Assembly: GCA_003255065.1 (NCBI GenBank)
Contig: QAOA01004742.1
Span: forward strand, 1,004,153-1,068,152
DNA: 64,000 bases
From: Cercis canadensis
Lineage: Eukaryota > Streptophyta > Magnoliopsida > Fabales > Fabaceae
Reading direction: 5' to 3'
In this document: positions 42,601-55,100 of the stretch, one piece after another
Layout of the letters: each line of letters opens with the position of its first letter
Position numbering within the stretch: the first letter of the stretch is position 1
Program-made: the position numbers and the translations under genes
The notes under the pieces: model-generated
Databases searched by the model: none
Seen by the model: the letters and a program-made list of their open reading frames with translations, nothing else
What the model was told of the DNA's origin: nothing

Positions 42601-44974
42601 GCTTTCTTGCACTACTAAACTCTATCACGTTTAGAAGTTTGTAGGTCCTGCTATAATGAAAAAAATATATTTTTTATACACAATTCAAGTTTCAATAACA
42701 GAATAATGTAAGATAAAGACAACTAAATCATATATACAAGAAAAGAACCTGACCTTTCAGCCTTGATCCTTGATGCGGGATCTAACTCACGCAACGAAAT
42801 GGTTGTCTGTGTCCTTTCATAAAACTCAAACCCAAGTTCTCTAGCTGCAATCACAAAAGCTGCCTCATCTGGTGATTCAGCTTCATATGAAATACCAGTT
42901 TCTTCATCAACTTCAGGTATGGCAGTATGGCATACAGCCAGCACCCGTAGGAAGTTCTGAATTACATTTGCACGAGGCTCATGGACCCAATTTCCATTCA
43001 TGATCCTCTCATCCACAAAGTTAAACCCCTTGATGGATGGCTTTCCTCCAGCAATCTCAGCAGGTACATCTTCTTCTGTCAACACCCGAAGTAAAGGTGA
43101 TCCTTTTCTTCTAGCTATAGCTCTCTCAACTTCTGTAACTCCTCGTCCATAAGAAACCCCAGCAATGGAACACTTGATAAATTCCATAGAGTTGCAAGTT
43201 AAAGTTCCTGTTTTATCAGAAAGTATGGTCTCAACTTGGCCGAGTTCTTCATTCAAATTGGAGGTACGAGCATGTGCTGGCTTGTCTGTTTCCTCATAAT
43301 ACATGTTCAAATCTTGGTTGATGAAAATGCTCTGAAGAACTTTCACAATTTCTATTGACACATACAAGGAAATGGGAATCAAGTAACTATACAACATAAG
43401 TGCAGTCAAGAAATGCAAAAGTGCTGCAACTGGTGCTCTCTTTGGGTCATAGTAAATTGTGGTGTCATCAGGTCTAAGGTACCATCTTTTCATTAATCCA
43501 TTTTGAAGATCCTCCCTTGTTGATATCCCAAAGAAAATGGATCCAATAAAAGAAATCAAAACTAAGACAAAGAACAGGAAGTAGATGACCTTATCCATCC
43601 TTTTCTCAACTTTGCTTCTCTTGGAAGGAGGCTCTGTTGAATTCTGCATAACCTTTGTATCATGACCTGTAAAGATCACTACACCATAGATAAAATCTGT
43701 GTTCCTCAGCTTCGAGTCCCTAAGCAGTAGTTGCTGAGGTGCAAGAGGGTACTGTTGGTCTTCAAGCTCCAAACTGCCTACAAATGTGTACAAATTTGCA
43801 TTTGGATCTTCACATTTGATGATACCCTTGAAATTTTGAAAGCTTGAGTCTTCATTCAACTTAGAAGTCTCTTCCAGTCCTTGTTTAAGTTTAAGATTTG
43901 TTTCTCCATCAAGATTCATGGTCTCAACATAGCAAATTGCATCATCATAGCTTGATGCAAGTAAAATGAGATCAGCAGGAAAAAATTCATCTTTTTCCAC
44001 CTTTACTACATCTCCAACTCTCAGATCCCTCCATTTGGAAAGATCAAAAACACCTTCTCCACGATGTAGTTTAACCTTTCTGTTATTCATCTCAATATCC
44101 TGATGCAATTATAAGACTACATTACTGACCAAAACATAATCAAAGAGTAGCAGAGAAAAAGTAACCAAGTAAGGAACTAATGATATTAAAAAAAAGAATG
44201 ACAAAGTAGACCAACAAGGATATAGTACCAAGTATTAACTCTCTCCCAAAGATTTTCTGCACATGTTAAGATCAAAAATTGCATCTTTGCATATATGTCT
44301 ATATGAAGCCAAAAAAGAGCCAAACTCTTCTCTTAAGGCATGAGTTTAAGGCAGAAGCCAGAAGCCACATCAGAACTTTCCTAACACAATGTCTTACATT
44401 TAGTAGTGATAAAGGAAAAATACTGACAATCTGACAAGTAGAGCAAATTCTTATGTTTTTTACTTTCATAACTTTCTATCACCTATATAAAATATGCATA
44501 AATTAGGCTGAAAACATAGACACACCTTTTAAACCAGAAATTTGCAGCAAAAGCTGATAACATTGAGTAAAAGAATATTACCTGCTGTTTCCGCCTCCAA
44601 TCCTCGAGGATCTCTTTACCCATTGTAGCTCCAACCACAACCACTAGTGGAACAACATTACTGACAGCTGAGTAAGGAGAAACAGGGAAGAAAGAGAGAA
44701 CTGCACAGATGAGGAAATAAAAATTGGCAACCCTCCTGAATTGCTCAAACAATGACTTGGGCAAGAACGAGGCTAGCGTATATTTTGTTGTTCTGACGTA
44801 ATTGTCACCATAACTGAGAAGACCAGCCTCAACACGTTCTGGGTCGTTGCAATAGACTATTCTTGAGAAGCCAGGTCCTCCAATAAGTGAATGCTCACCC
44901 TTGAATGAGGCTTTCCCACAAGAGAATGCGTGTATTCTGCTGAAATTATGCTTCCTTATTCTATGACCGGCCAT
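39666..44974 (-). CDS. Phospholipid-transporting P4-ATPase (flippase), ALA9/ALA10 group, 1192 aa
   Basis: Flips phospholipids from the outer to the cytosolic leaflet, working with an ALIS/CDC50 beta subunit. Exons: 44582-44974, 42754-44099, 42537-42647, 42121-42397, 41747-41835, 41547-41655, 41230-41439, 40932-41057, 40731-40829, 40383-40574 and 39666-40292; total 3579 nt in frame. The actuator motif DGET is at 195-198, the membrane-4 motif PISL at 373-376, the phosphorylated Asp in DKTGT at D426, and the hinge GDGANDVGM from about 862. Ten membrane helices are expected; the last six lie in the two 3' exons. N-terminal sequence [18 protein letters not shown] is typical of the ALA9-12 clade. 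An ATG three codons upstream (44983, MQK) is in frame; I use MAGHRIRKH because it matches the family start. Adjacent CML supports ALA10. Confidence 0.95.
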
Positions 44975-47022
44975 TTTCTGCAACTACAGCTTCAAAAATG
45001 AATTCTTTACACAAACACAGACCCAGAAAATGAGCAAAATCTGCTACCCCAGAAGCTTATAACTTTTATATGATTCAGCTTTTAAGTAAGCTCCAAACAC
45101 TAAACAATCCTCAGGAACCAGATTTGCAAATACCAGCTTGTTTGACCAGATCCTAGTCAAGCACCCAAGCTAATAGCTCCAGTCTCCAGATATTGACATC
45201 AAAACTACTTAGAGAAAGGAAGAAAGAGCTTTCAGATAGCAAGGCCCAGCAAGAATGAATAGGACCAACAAAAGATTAAAGCAAATTTTTTTCTACAAAA
45301 AGAACATAAATATGAATGGTACACCCAGAAAAAATTTTGGAACTATTTAGCCAAAATGATCCTCTGTCCTAGAATGATACACTGCACCCAGAAAGAGAAG
45401 AGACAGTTTCCAATCCTAAGTGAGGAAATGGAGCTCAGAATATATCCCAGTTGAAAGGTGGAACTTGTCAATGACAAAAACAGGGTATTCTGTTTCCTCC
45501 ATATTTCTTCATTGGGTTAGAACCTGAAATCTGACGGCCATCCCAGTTTGACTCGTCGCTATGAAGAAAGACTTTTAAACAAGCACATGGGTCTTCCCTT
45601 CCCAACTTGGTGTTCAAAGGCTCAACTACTTCAATATCTATTATCTAGAACTATTTTTCTTTTCCAACTACGTATGAAAGGAAAAATAAAAAACAGAGAA
45701 GAGAAGACCGATTCATTAACGTTGGAAAATGGCAACTGCAACACCTTCCCGGCAGATCCCTTTTTTTTTTTTTTTAAAGCCTTATAGTATATATAAGATG
45801 CGAAATTACGTTGTAGTAGTACTAATAATTGAGGAAAGTTGGAGTCTTGACCAAGTTTTCTTTTCTAGAAAGTCCATTAGCTAGAAAAAAAAAGTCTTCT
45901 AGAAAGTCACTGGAAAGAGGTAAGTTTGGGTGGAAATTTAAAAAAAAAAAAAAAAAAAAAAATCCATCTAAATTTAGGTGGGGTTATGTATATAATTATC
46001 TAAATTTTTAAAAAAGATCTAACATGATTATTTTTTCTGAGTGTGTGAGTATAATCACAAACAGATGGTTGAACTTGGAATGAACAATTTAGGAAACACA
46101 TTATTGCCTTGTTGGTATTTGGTACAATTCCATGAAGACGAAGAAGATAAAGAGTTGAACAAGACCAAGTAAGGGAGTTTTTTCATTAAAAAAAAAAAAA
46201 AAGAGTAATATTCATTGAGACCTAACGCTTCTAGAAATTAAAAACAAAAGAAATGACAAAGAAGCTAATCTCTAGTGTGACTAGTGCAGCCGTGCAGCTG
46301 TACAGATGTGAAATTAATAAATGAAGGTTATACTGTTTCAAACTACAGTTCGGTGAGAAGGGAGAGAGAGAGGAAATGGGTACTTTGTTTTATACACAAA
46401 AATTTAGAAAAATCAATTAGATTGTGCCAAAATTACTTTCAAAAATAATATAAGAATGTATGATAAAGATTGAAGAGGTTAATAATGCTGCGGGAGAGAA
46501 GGGTCAACTAGGCTCCTTCACATGCATTAATAATTATTCTATTAAGGATTTATGTTTTAGTCAAATGGATTCTGCTTGATATTATTTTATCTAATACAAG
46601 GGGCATTAAGATATTATTATTATGATTTGGTAAAGATATTATTATTATTATTATTGACTAGATTCCGGTTTGTATTTGCAATGGACAAAAATGCCCAAGT
46701 GCCCTTTTTCTAGTAATATTATGGAAGATTGAAGATACCGTGACCGTCCCAGCCGGCGATCAGCGTCTGCGTAAAGAGGAAGAGGGAGGGAAGAGTTTTC
46801 TGCCTTTGTTGTACATTGTAAACAAAGGCCAAGAAAATAGCATTGTTCTTTAGGTCTACAAAGTACAAAGCTTGTAAAACGGCTTGTTAATTCATTTTGG
46901 ATTGAATGGGACAAACATTACTTGGTCCACCTATTGCTATGTAGTTCTTTTTTTTTTTGTAAACTACCCTCGTATATATTATGTGATGGGAAATATTATA
47001 CCTAACACAATAACAAGAATCA
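44975..47022. other. Upstream region of the P4-ATPase, AT-rich
   Basis: Contains the flippase promoter and leader (nearest 600 bp), then AT-rich DNA with homopolymer A or T runs near 45761, 45940 and 46189 and an (ATT)n stretch at 46615-46652. No exon recognised. Confidence 0.5.
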
Positions 47023-47285
47023 GCCAAAGAGAATTAGTTTAGCTAGTAAAAATCAAATTACTTTACTTATAAGACTTAAGTTTAAATTTCACTGCGAGTA
47101 GNAGCTAGTAAGAATCAAATTACTTTACTTATAAGACTTAAGTTTAAATTTCACTGCAAGTAGTCATTCTTTGATAGGCAATATGTAAATATCATTGTAA
47201 GTCTTTGTTAAGCTTGTGACATGCATTGACCTTAGAAGGAAATAATCTCCCATCATCTTAAACTTTTGATTACCAAAAAAAAAAA
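47023..47285 (+). mobile_element. Candidate tRNA-derived SINE
   Basis: The 5' part contains an A-box-like TAGCTAGTAAGA and a B-box-like AAGTTTAAATTTC at tRNA-like spacing, and the 3' end is a run of A at 47275-47286. Near-identical direct repeats flank it: ACAAGAATCA at 47013-47022 and ACAAGAACCA at 47286-47295, as expected of a target duplication. Its tRNA-like head is present twice around an N at 47102, so true length is about 200 bp if that duplication is an artefact. Confidence 0.5.
47041..47163. repeat. 61-bp direct repeat separated by a single N (likely assembly artefact)
   Basis: Copies 47041-47101 and 47103-47163 differ at two positions. The N at 47102 falls exactly between them. Confidence 0.85.
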
Positions 47286-47700
47286 AACAAGAACCACATT
47301 GGAATATAATATAAAATTTTGTTACAAATTAATGAAATATATATGACATAATAACAAATGTACAAAACATAAGTAAACATGTTTTATATTTTTAGTTAAA
47401 GAACTTATAGAAAATATAGATTTATGATCCAATAAATTTAAATTTTATTTAAATAATTAATTTTTATAAATATTAAATAACATGTGTAGTCTATTAAAAA
47501 CCATTAAAGATTTTTATCATGTAATAAACCAGCTAAAATTGAACTAATAACAGTTATATTTCACACGGTATATTCTTTAATTACAAAAGAATATTTAACC
47601 TCGTATATGCATGCTCGTAATTGTGATAATTTAACTTTTTATATTGGTCACTTTTGCACTTCATGCAACTAATATGGACGGATAAAATGCAAAGGACGTG

Positions 47701-47776
47701 TAAGAATCTCACTTGGTTATATTGTCATTTTCATGACGTAAGAATCTCACTTGGTTATATTATCATTTTCATGACG
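47701..47776 (+). repeat. 38-bp tandem duplication ending in a TGACGTCA site
   Basis: Units 47701-47738 and 47739-47776 differ at one base (GTCATT versus ATCATT). At the end of the second unit the palindrome TGACGTCA (47772-47779), a consensus bZIP/TGA-type site, is formed. No gene lies close enough to assign a target. Confidence 0.8.
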
Positions 47777-47779
47777 TCA

Positions 47780-49875
47780 TGAGCTTTACAAAAATATCCA
47801 ATTTGCGGTAAGATATTAAGTGGACGGATAAGCCTCTCTTATTTTTCTTAGTTTTCAATCACCAATAATTATAATCAAAATGATAAGAGATCATTCACTT
47901 TTACGAGAAGACCTTGGATTTAAAATTTAAATCCGTACCAAGAAACTTAGTGATGCTAAACCTAAGCACTACTGCTTGATTAATACTAAACTCATGGAAT
48001 TTTTTCCTTACTAGTACTAGGCATCAATACCACTTGGTTTACCCATTTTAAGTACCAAAATATTTATTTATTTTTTATTAGCTTTCTTCCACTCTTTCTA
48101 CCGAGGTATTTGGATAATAAAAAAACAAATGGAAATTTCAATTTTCCTTTTTCTGCTAGACTCGGAATTTTGCTTCTTTCATTCCGCGAACAAACTCTGA
48201 AATCTGCTTGTAGATTTGTCATGTAGAAAAGGAAGCCCAAATAATGTCTTTGATGACGCGTGCAGCTACGGAAGCAATAATTTAGGAGAAAAAAAAGTCA
48301 AGACCAAAAAAAGAAAAAATGGAGAACGAAAAGTTAAACAAACGGAGTATTTGAAGCCTTGATCCTTTGTAATGGCTATAAATTCAAAATTAAGAAATTG
48401 ATCTCCTCGGGATTTACGTAAATGTGTGTGATGTTTCGTTTGAACTCAAGAAAATAAGACAATGGGCTCCAATGCCAAGCAGCCAAGCAATAGAATTTGG
48501 CTTAAGATGTCATTATATATAACCTAACTTTAGAGCTGGAAGGAGGGGGGGGTCCCTTTCCGTCCCATAAAGTGGTGATATTAGCTGTATAATTTAACAT
48601 TTTTTAGAAAGAGAAAATACGCTGACAGACTAGTATTCTTTGTGTTGCCCATTTTTTTGGACCAAGAGTTATCTTTTCCTAATTTGCATGTTGCATCATG
48701 TGAAAGCTAAAATCTAGAATTCTTTTTGCTAATAACAGACCAAATCATACGCGGTGGAGTTGAGTTGCAGTTGCCAACAAAATTTGATAGCTTGTATGCA
48801 GGCCGTGGTGAATATTTCGTTACATAGAATCCAGAGATGATAGTACATCATCACCTTAATCTATTAAATCTCAAAAAAGAAGATAGAGTCAAATCATGCC
48901 AGATATAGTAGATCCTGGTTTGGAACACGTCACGTTCAATTCATGGGCAGAAAAAAAAAATTGAAATAATTACTAGAATAAAAATCTTACGAGTTTCAAA
49001 GTCAACTTCAAGAGACAAATAATAAGATTATTCTTACAAGAGTAAAACAAATAAATTTTCTTTAAGAAAGAAAAAAATTATTCAACAACTAGGGACACGA
49101 AACAAAGCTTATTTCGTTTCACTTTTCACCTCCCATTCAACCTCAGGCTTATAACACGTTTGGTTTCGCTTGTCTTCCTATTTTGCCCTTCACTTGTTTT
49201 GTGTCTTTGCGTGCATCCAATGGTCACTAACTTAACTTGATTCAGCGGACTGAAAAAGTAGGTCCGCTGATGGTGACCCAGCTCTAATGTTATTGTCTTA
49301 CCTTCGTCCACGTTTATGATTCGCCATTGACAGAGAGAGAGAGAGGGAAGGACAAACGCACGAGAGGGACAAAGAGACCAACGTCACGACACTTTACCAG
49401 TAGAAACATAAATAAGGAATGCTATCTAGACAAGTTTTACATTCATTATTGTTGTATACAGTTCTATGGTTCATTGCAACTCTACAACTCAAATTCACAT
49501 GCATAACAATGCCAATTGCAAACTACCGTTTCTCAAGTTACGTCAGAAAAATAGAATAAAAGGTCCACCTTCATGTTGCTTAATCCCACTAATAACCCAA
49601 AACCAATACGGATGTTTTTCTTCCCCGAATGGTTTAGCTTTGATTAGACGTTTCGAACCTTCTAGATAGCATAATTAGGTGCAGTTTTTCTTTTTTTTCA
49701 AGTGCATTTAAGCTCTGAAGTTCTCATTATTTGCGGAGAAGTATGTATCTTAGATCTGTGTTTCTAAAACTTGGGTTGGTTTCAGCAGGCAAGTTGCTGT
49801 CTGTATTAAATCCTGGCATGGACGCATATATATTGCTGATATATTGGATATGTTTAATTCTTTTTGTTGTCCTAG
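47780..49875. other. AT-rich spacer left of the gene-fragment block
   Basis: No exon is recognised. A GA-rich stretch at 49330-49350 and a GC-richer zone at 49130-49430 resemble a 5' leader or promoter fragment, but no coding start can be tied to it. Its relation to the two pseudogene fragments that follow is unknown. Confidence 0.4.
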
Positions 49876-50221
49876 GTTGAAATTTTCAAAAAGTGGGTGA
49901 ATGAAAGAAAATTTGAACCATGCAACCCAATACAATGAATAAATATGGTGCTGTATTTGATGATTTTGGCCTTGAGACAATGCTTGACAAGCTTATGGAA
50001 AGTTTCCATTGTCCTATATCTCAATGTGAAAGAAGTCTGCATGTTTCATATATATGCTCATGGTGATTTTACCTATATGAGATTAACGATCCTCGTTTTA
50101 TCATTGGCTTGAAACATGTTAAGTTGATTAAATTCTATCTTATGCACTGTTCTTTGCAGAAGCTAAGTTAGTGCATGAACACTAAATCCTCATCATCATG
50201 GGTTTGTTATTGAATATGGTA
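49876..50221 (+). pseudogene. Broken fragment of a 2-oxoglutarate/Fe(II)-dependent dioxygenase gene
   Basis: Translated pieces match a plant prolyl-hydroxylase-like 2OG oxygenase family that I recognise by the block PNTMNKYGAVFDDFGLETM followed by LDKLM (49926 onward). A candidate exon start is at 49876 after an AG, with a frame change before 49926. After an intron-like stretch ending TTTGCAG, a second piece reads FFAEA, then after another frame change TLNPHHHGFVIEYG (to 50221), equivalent to the metal-binding His region of the intact family. Two or more frame breaks and absence of the remaining domain make it non-functional. It is in the same orientation as the unrelated ARPC1 fragment 1 kb downstream. 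Confidence 0.7.
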
Positions 50222-51275
50222 TACATACATAAATATGGCGGTGAAGTCATTCTCAGAAAATGCATCACCTTTGATGTGCTTTTGTTTGCTTGGTAAATCT
50301 CATAAATCTTCTAATTGTATAGATCATCTGAGCTATTATTTTTTGTCTTTTAGTACTCACTTGTTCATAATTATTAAGTTGTAGAGTATGCTCATTCGTT
50401 TAAATATGATTTGACAATCTAAATGTTGTTTCAAATCCCCGTATTAGTTACAGTCTCGCAGAATTCTTAAATACTAAATCTTTAAGATCTTATGCTTATG
50501 CAGACAAGTTTTGACGTGTTTCCTTTATCAAAGCTGTTTGAATTTATGGTCAAGAAATTTGCTTTTCACTTGTACATTCTGAATAATGTAGTTGATTAAA
50601 TTGGTGTTGTCACATGGTCTATAATTTTTTCTAGTTTAAATTAGTTTATGCTCTGCAATTGTGCCACTTTTGTTGTTTGGTAGGAAATAGGAATCTTGTT
50701 TGATGTTTATTTTCTTCATTTTTCTTTTGTTGTTGCTAGTTAATTGAAGTTCTCTTTCTTTATTACCTAATTTGATTAAAATAGAAGAAAAAGAAATGGC
50801 ATCATGGTGACGTTAATCGCTCCTATTTATTTGAAATATTATTTTTTGTTATTTTCTCCTATCTTCACTCTGTCTTAATTATGTATTTGAAATTCTCTTT
50901 ATATTTTTTTTTGAACATTCTGTTCATGGCTTGACAGTTGAATTAAACAAATATGGGTTTATTTTCTATATTTTTGGTGTGATTTAGCCTTCATATGTTC
51001 ATTTTTCTACAATACTGTGATCCAAATTATTTTATCTGATTATAGATTGCCTGTTAAGTTTCTTGCTTGAAATTGTTGTCTTCTTACCTACTTCCTCTAT
51101 GACTGAGATAATGTCATGAAAATAAAATGATATGGCTGAAACAATTACTCATGATATGTATATAGCGTTGTCACTGAAATTTTTTGCATGAGGTTATCAT
51201 CCATAATTGCTTTGATAAACAACTAGACATAGCAATCAAAGCACTTTTCTGGATCATCATATGGCATGCTTTCAG

Positions 51276-52535
51276 GTATTATTTGGTTCTGAGAGGATGG
51301 TAATAGGTGTGGGATTCGATTGTATCCCAATGATTTTTGCTGCACATGAAAGAGGAATATGGTATATGAAAGTTACAGATATTCTTGCTTTTAAGATTAG
51401 GATCTTATTTAAGAGAATGACTCTGACTTCTCTTTCTAAATAAAAGAGTAATGCTGTGTTTTTATTCCTCACTTCATTCCTTTTTTCTTTTCTGTTTTTG
51501 TTTTTAGGAGTTTTATAATATATCTTGGGGAAAGGAAAGCAATATCTTCTGGATCAAAACATGGTTCACAGGTAACTACATTTCTTAAAAATGATTCTGT
51601 TATACGCAGCTGTTCCATTAGAAACATGAATCTCCAATTGTAAATCATATTTCATATATTTTAAAATTATTTTTTAAATCTGGAAAAGGGGGAAAGTATG
51701 GGGTATGGAGATTGGTTCATTTCTTGCTGCAGATTAGAAATGGGGGAAGTAGTGTAGATACTTTTGTTTATTTTATTTTACCACTTACAATGTCAACACA
51801 TGTATACCACGTGACTAATTATTGAATTCAATTTCTATCATCTGTGCTCTTGTTTCATTCTCATTTAAGCTTGGGTCATATCTTGTGTTTCTTATAAACT
51901 GAAACCCATTTATGCTGCTGTGTTGAAATATATGAAAGCTAAATCTAGCTCAGATAGCTTGGTGTAAGGTCATTAGACAAGTGTAGATATTTCAGTGTTG
52001 CATCATATATTTGTGTTTCTTAGTGTTATTTCTCTGTTTGTCTTTTATCAGTTTTCTGAAGCAATTGGGAAATTTTATGGCCAATCCAAGCATGGAGCAA
52101 GCAACGATGCAGTTGAAACCTCAAGAACACACGAGAACTGTATTAAGTATTTCTCTCCTTCATAATGTCTTCTTCCTCTTTCATTGTGGTTGGTTATGTT
52201 GTATATTATATTTTCTTTCTGAATTACTCGACTTTCTTCAGTTCAACTTTGTGCTAGTGTTTTCTTAACTAACATAAAATACTTTAGATGATTTGTGACT
52301 TTTGGAATTGTAGTTGTATTGTGCCCCTTGGAGATCACGGGACATTGATAAGGCGTTTCAACACATCAGGTTGGTGAAAAGAGTGGCATTTTATTTAGGA
52401 TGATCACAATTTGTTCTTTTTGTTACTGGCAATTCCACTAACCCCTTTCTGCTGATGCTTACTCCTTAAAACTGCAGGATTGGATGGAAAAGTTGTCTTA
52501 CGGAATTTGGGAATGAGCAAGACCTAGCTGAATAA
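51276..52535 (+). pseudogene. 5'-truncated ARPC1 (Arp2/3 complex WD40 subunit) gene fragment
   Basis: Five exon-like blocks with correct GT-AG borders and phases: 51276-51361, 51508-51571, 52052-52146, 52314-52369 and 52478-52535. They encode the last part of the beta-propeller of ARPC1, recognisable by SERMVIGVGFDCIPMIFAA, GIWSF, FSEAIGKFYGQSK, HENCIN and NTSGLDGKVV. The earlier WD repeats (about two thirds of the protein) are missing upstream. In the last block a one-base deletion shifts the frame: the reading used stops at 52525-52527, whereas the shifted frame reads LGNEQDLAE and stops at 52533-52535, resembling the normal family end. ARPC1 helps start branched actin filaments, but this copy cannot make a functional subunit. 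Keeping introns shows it moved as DNA and not as a processed copy. Confidence 0.8.
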
Positions 52536-52620
52536 TAGTCTCACCTTGGTCGTAAAGTGTCTCTTCAGATGATTGTTGCATGCAAGCATTTACGTTGTGT
52601 ACATTAATTTGGTTGTGAGC

Positions 52621-54720
52621 AATTGCAAAACAAAAAATTCACACAGCATCATTGTACCACTCTTATATAATAAGAATGTATATTAATCATCTTGTGACAA
52701 CTTGTGGCAACCAAACATTTTAAATTCACCTTTACACAGCTGCCCCAATTATATAATTGGCATCATTGTACCACTATTATATGATAGGAATGTTTATTAA
52801 TTTATCACACTTGGTAACTAGAGTTGACCAAAATATTCCAAATCAACCTTCATACAGAAATGGATACTAAGATACACACATTTTTGAAGGGTTTTTCTGC
52901 ACATTTACATGTGATTAAAATATTCACTTGGCAGCATTGTACCTCACATGTACAATAGGAACGCCAACAAATTATCTCCACACTAGGTACCTAGTACCAA
53001 CTAAAATATTCCATATCCACATTCGTTTTAAAAATGCACACTAAAATACTCAATTGGCATCATTGTACCTTATTTGTATAATATGAATGCCTATTAATTT
53101 ATCACACTCAGTAACTAGTGCCGACCAAAATATTTCAAATCAACCTTCATTCAAAAATAGCTCCTAAGATACACACATTCTTGAAGGAATTTTCTGCACA
53201 TTTACACGTTATTAAAATGTTTACTTGGCATCATTGTACCTCACATGTACAATAGGAATGCCAATAAATTATCCTCAGGCAGTAACTTGTAGCAACCAGA
53301 ACATGTCAAATTCAACTTTACACAGCTGTCCCAATTATTCAATTGGCATCATTGTACCACTATTGTACAATAGAAATGCCTATTAATTATCCACACTTGG
53401 TACCTAGTGCCAATTATAATATTCTACATCCACCTTTATTTAAAAAAGCACACTAAAATGCTCATATTCTAAACAGAACTTTCTGTACATTTACACGTGT
53501 AATTTAAATACTAATTTGGCATCATTGCACCTCTCTTGTATAATAGGAATGTCAACCAATTATCCATAGGTAGAAATAAAGGGTAACCAAAGAATCTCAA
53601 ACCCACCGAAAAAGAAAGATGCACACATTTTTTATTAAAGACATCTTAAACATTTACACATGATCGGACAGTAACTTGTGGCAACCAGAACATTCCAAAT
53701 TCACCTTTCCACAGCTGCCCCAATTAATCAATTGGCATCATTGTACCACTATTGTACAATAGGAACGTCTACTAATTGTCCACACTAGATACCTAATGCT
53801 AACTAAAATATTCCATATTTCGTTTTAAAAATGCATACTAAAATACTCAATTGGCATCGTTGTACTTTATTTGTACAATAGGAATGCCTATTAATTTATC
53901 ACACTCGGCAACTAGTGCTGACCAAAATATTTCAAATCAACCTTCATAAAAAAATGGCTACTAAAATACACACATTCTTGAAGGAATTTTCTGCACATTT
54001 ACAGGTGATTGAAATATTTACTTGGCATCATTGTACCTCACATGTACAATAGGAACGCCAACAAATTATCTTCAGGCAGCAACTTATGGCAACCAAAATA
54101 TTCCAAATTCACCTTTACATAGCTGCCCCAATTATTCAATTGGCATCATTGTACCACTATTGTACAATAGGAATGCCTACTAATTCTGCACACTTGGTAC
54201 CTAGTGCCAATTAAAATATTCTACATCTATCTTCATTTAAAAATGCACACTAAAATACTTACATTCTAAACAAAACTTTATGTACATTTACACATGATAT
54301 TCAAATATTGATTTGACATCATTGCACCTCACTTGTACAATAAAAATGTCAACCAATTATCCACAAGTAGCAACAGGGAGCAACCAAGGAATCTTAAACC
54401 CACCTTCACAACAAAACCAAAAAAGAAAGATGCATACATTTTTTTATTAAAGACATTTTAAACATTCATATATGAGTACGCAGTAACTTGTTGCAACCAA
54501 AACATTCCAAATCCACATTCACATAGATATAGCAACTGAAAAATGCACACATTTTCAATTAAATGACTTCTTATAAATTCAAACATACCAATTATCCACA
54601 CTCAGGCACCTAGTGCCAAAAAAAAATATTCAAAATCGGCTTTCAAAAAAATAACCAAGGAAATACACACATCATCTTGAGAGGACAATTTATACCTTTA
54701 GAAATACAAACAAAAAATTT
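52621..54720 (+). repeat. Nested tandem-repeat array, about 290-bp higher-order unit
   Basis: The core GGCATCATTGTACC, followed within about 25 bp by TTGTACAATAGGAA-like sequence, recurs at about 52646, 52760, 52930, 53056, 53227, 53345, 53517, 53733, 53852, 54023, 54142 and 54315. Spacing alternates between about 114-126 and 170-173 bp, with one 216-bp step, so each larger unit of about 290 bp contains two related subunits. Linking sequences (CACACATTCTTGAAGG, TTTTCTGCACATTTACA, ACTAGTGCCAACC-like) recur in order. Copies are diverged by roughly 5-15 percent by eye, so the array is not very recent. From 54480 the copies lose the core and decay. Confidence 0.88.
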
Positions 54721-55067
54721 GACATTTCCTTTTTTATTTTAGACTTATATCCGAAGGCAACTCCTTAAAAGGCAAATAAGGCCCTATAACATTGGCAAAA
54801 AGAAATGAGACAATTATTTTTCAAAAAAAAATTGACTATATAATCATATAGAGTAACAACAAATAACCAATAGATACATGTATCAATGGAGATCAAACCC
54901 TCTTAAATGAGTGGTAAGACATAACCAATAGATGAAGCGAGTACTTGGGGATTGGAGAAAGAGTGGAAGATTAAAAGGATTGGAGAAAGAATGAAAAATT
55001 AAGTGTAAGGGTCTGAACAAGATAACCACCTACATCTTTCAGAACCTATATCAAACATGTTTGTGTT

Positions 55068-55100
<33 letters not shown>

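Noticed and set aside
49466..49669. 67-codon open frame before the dioxygenase fragment
   Set aside because: No recognisable domain and no splice connection to the fragment; probably chance.
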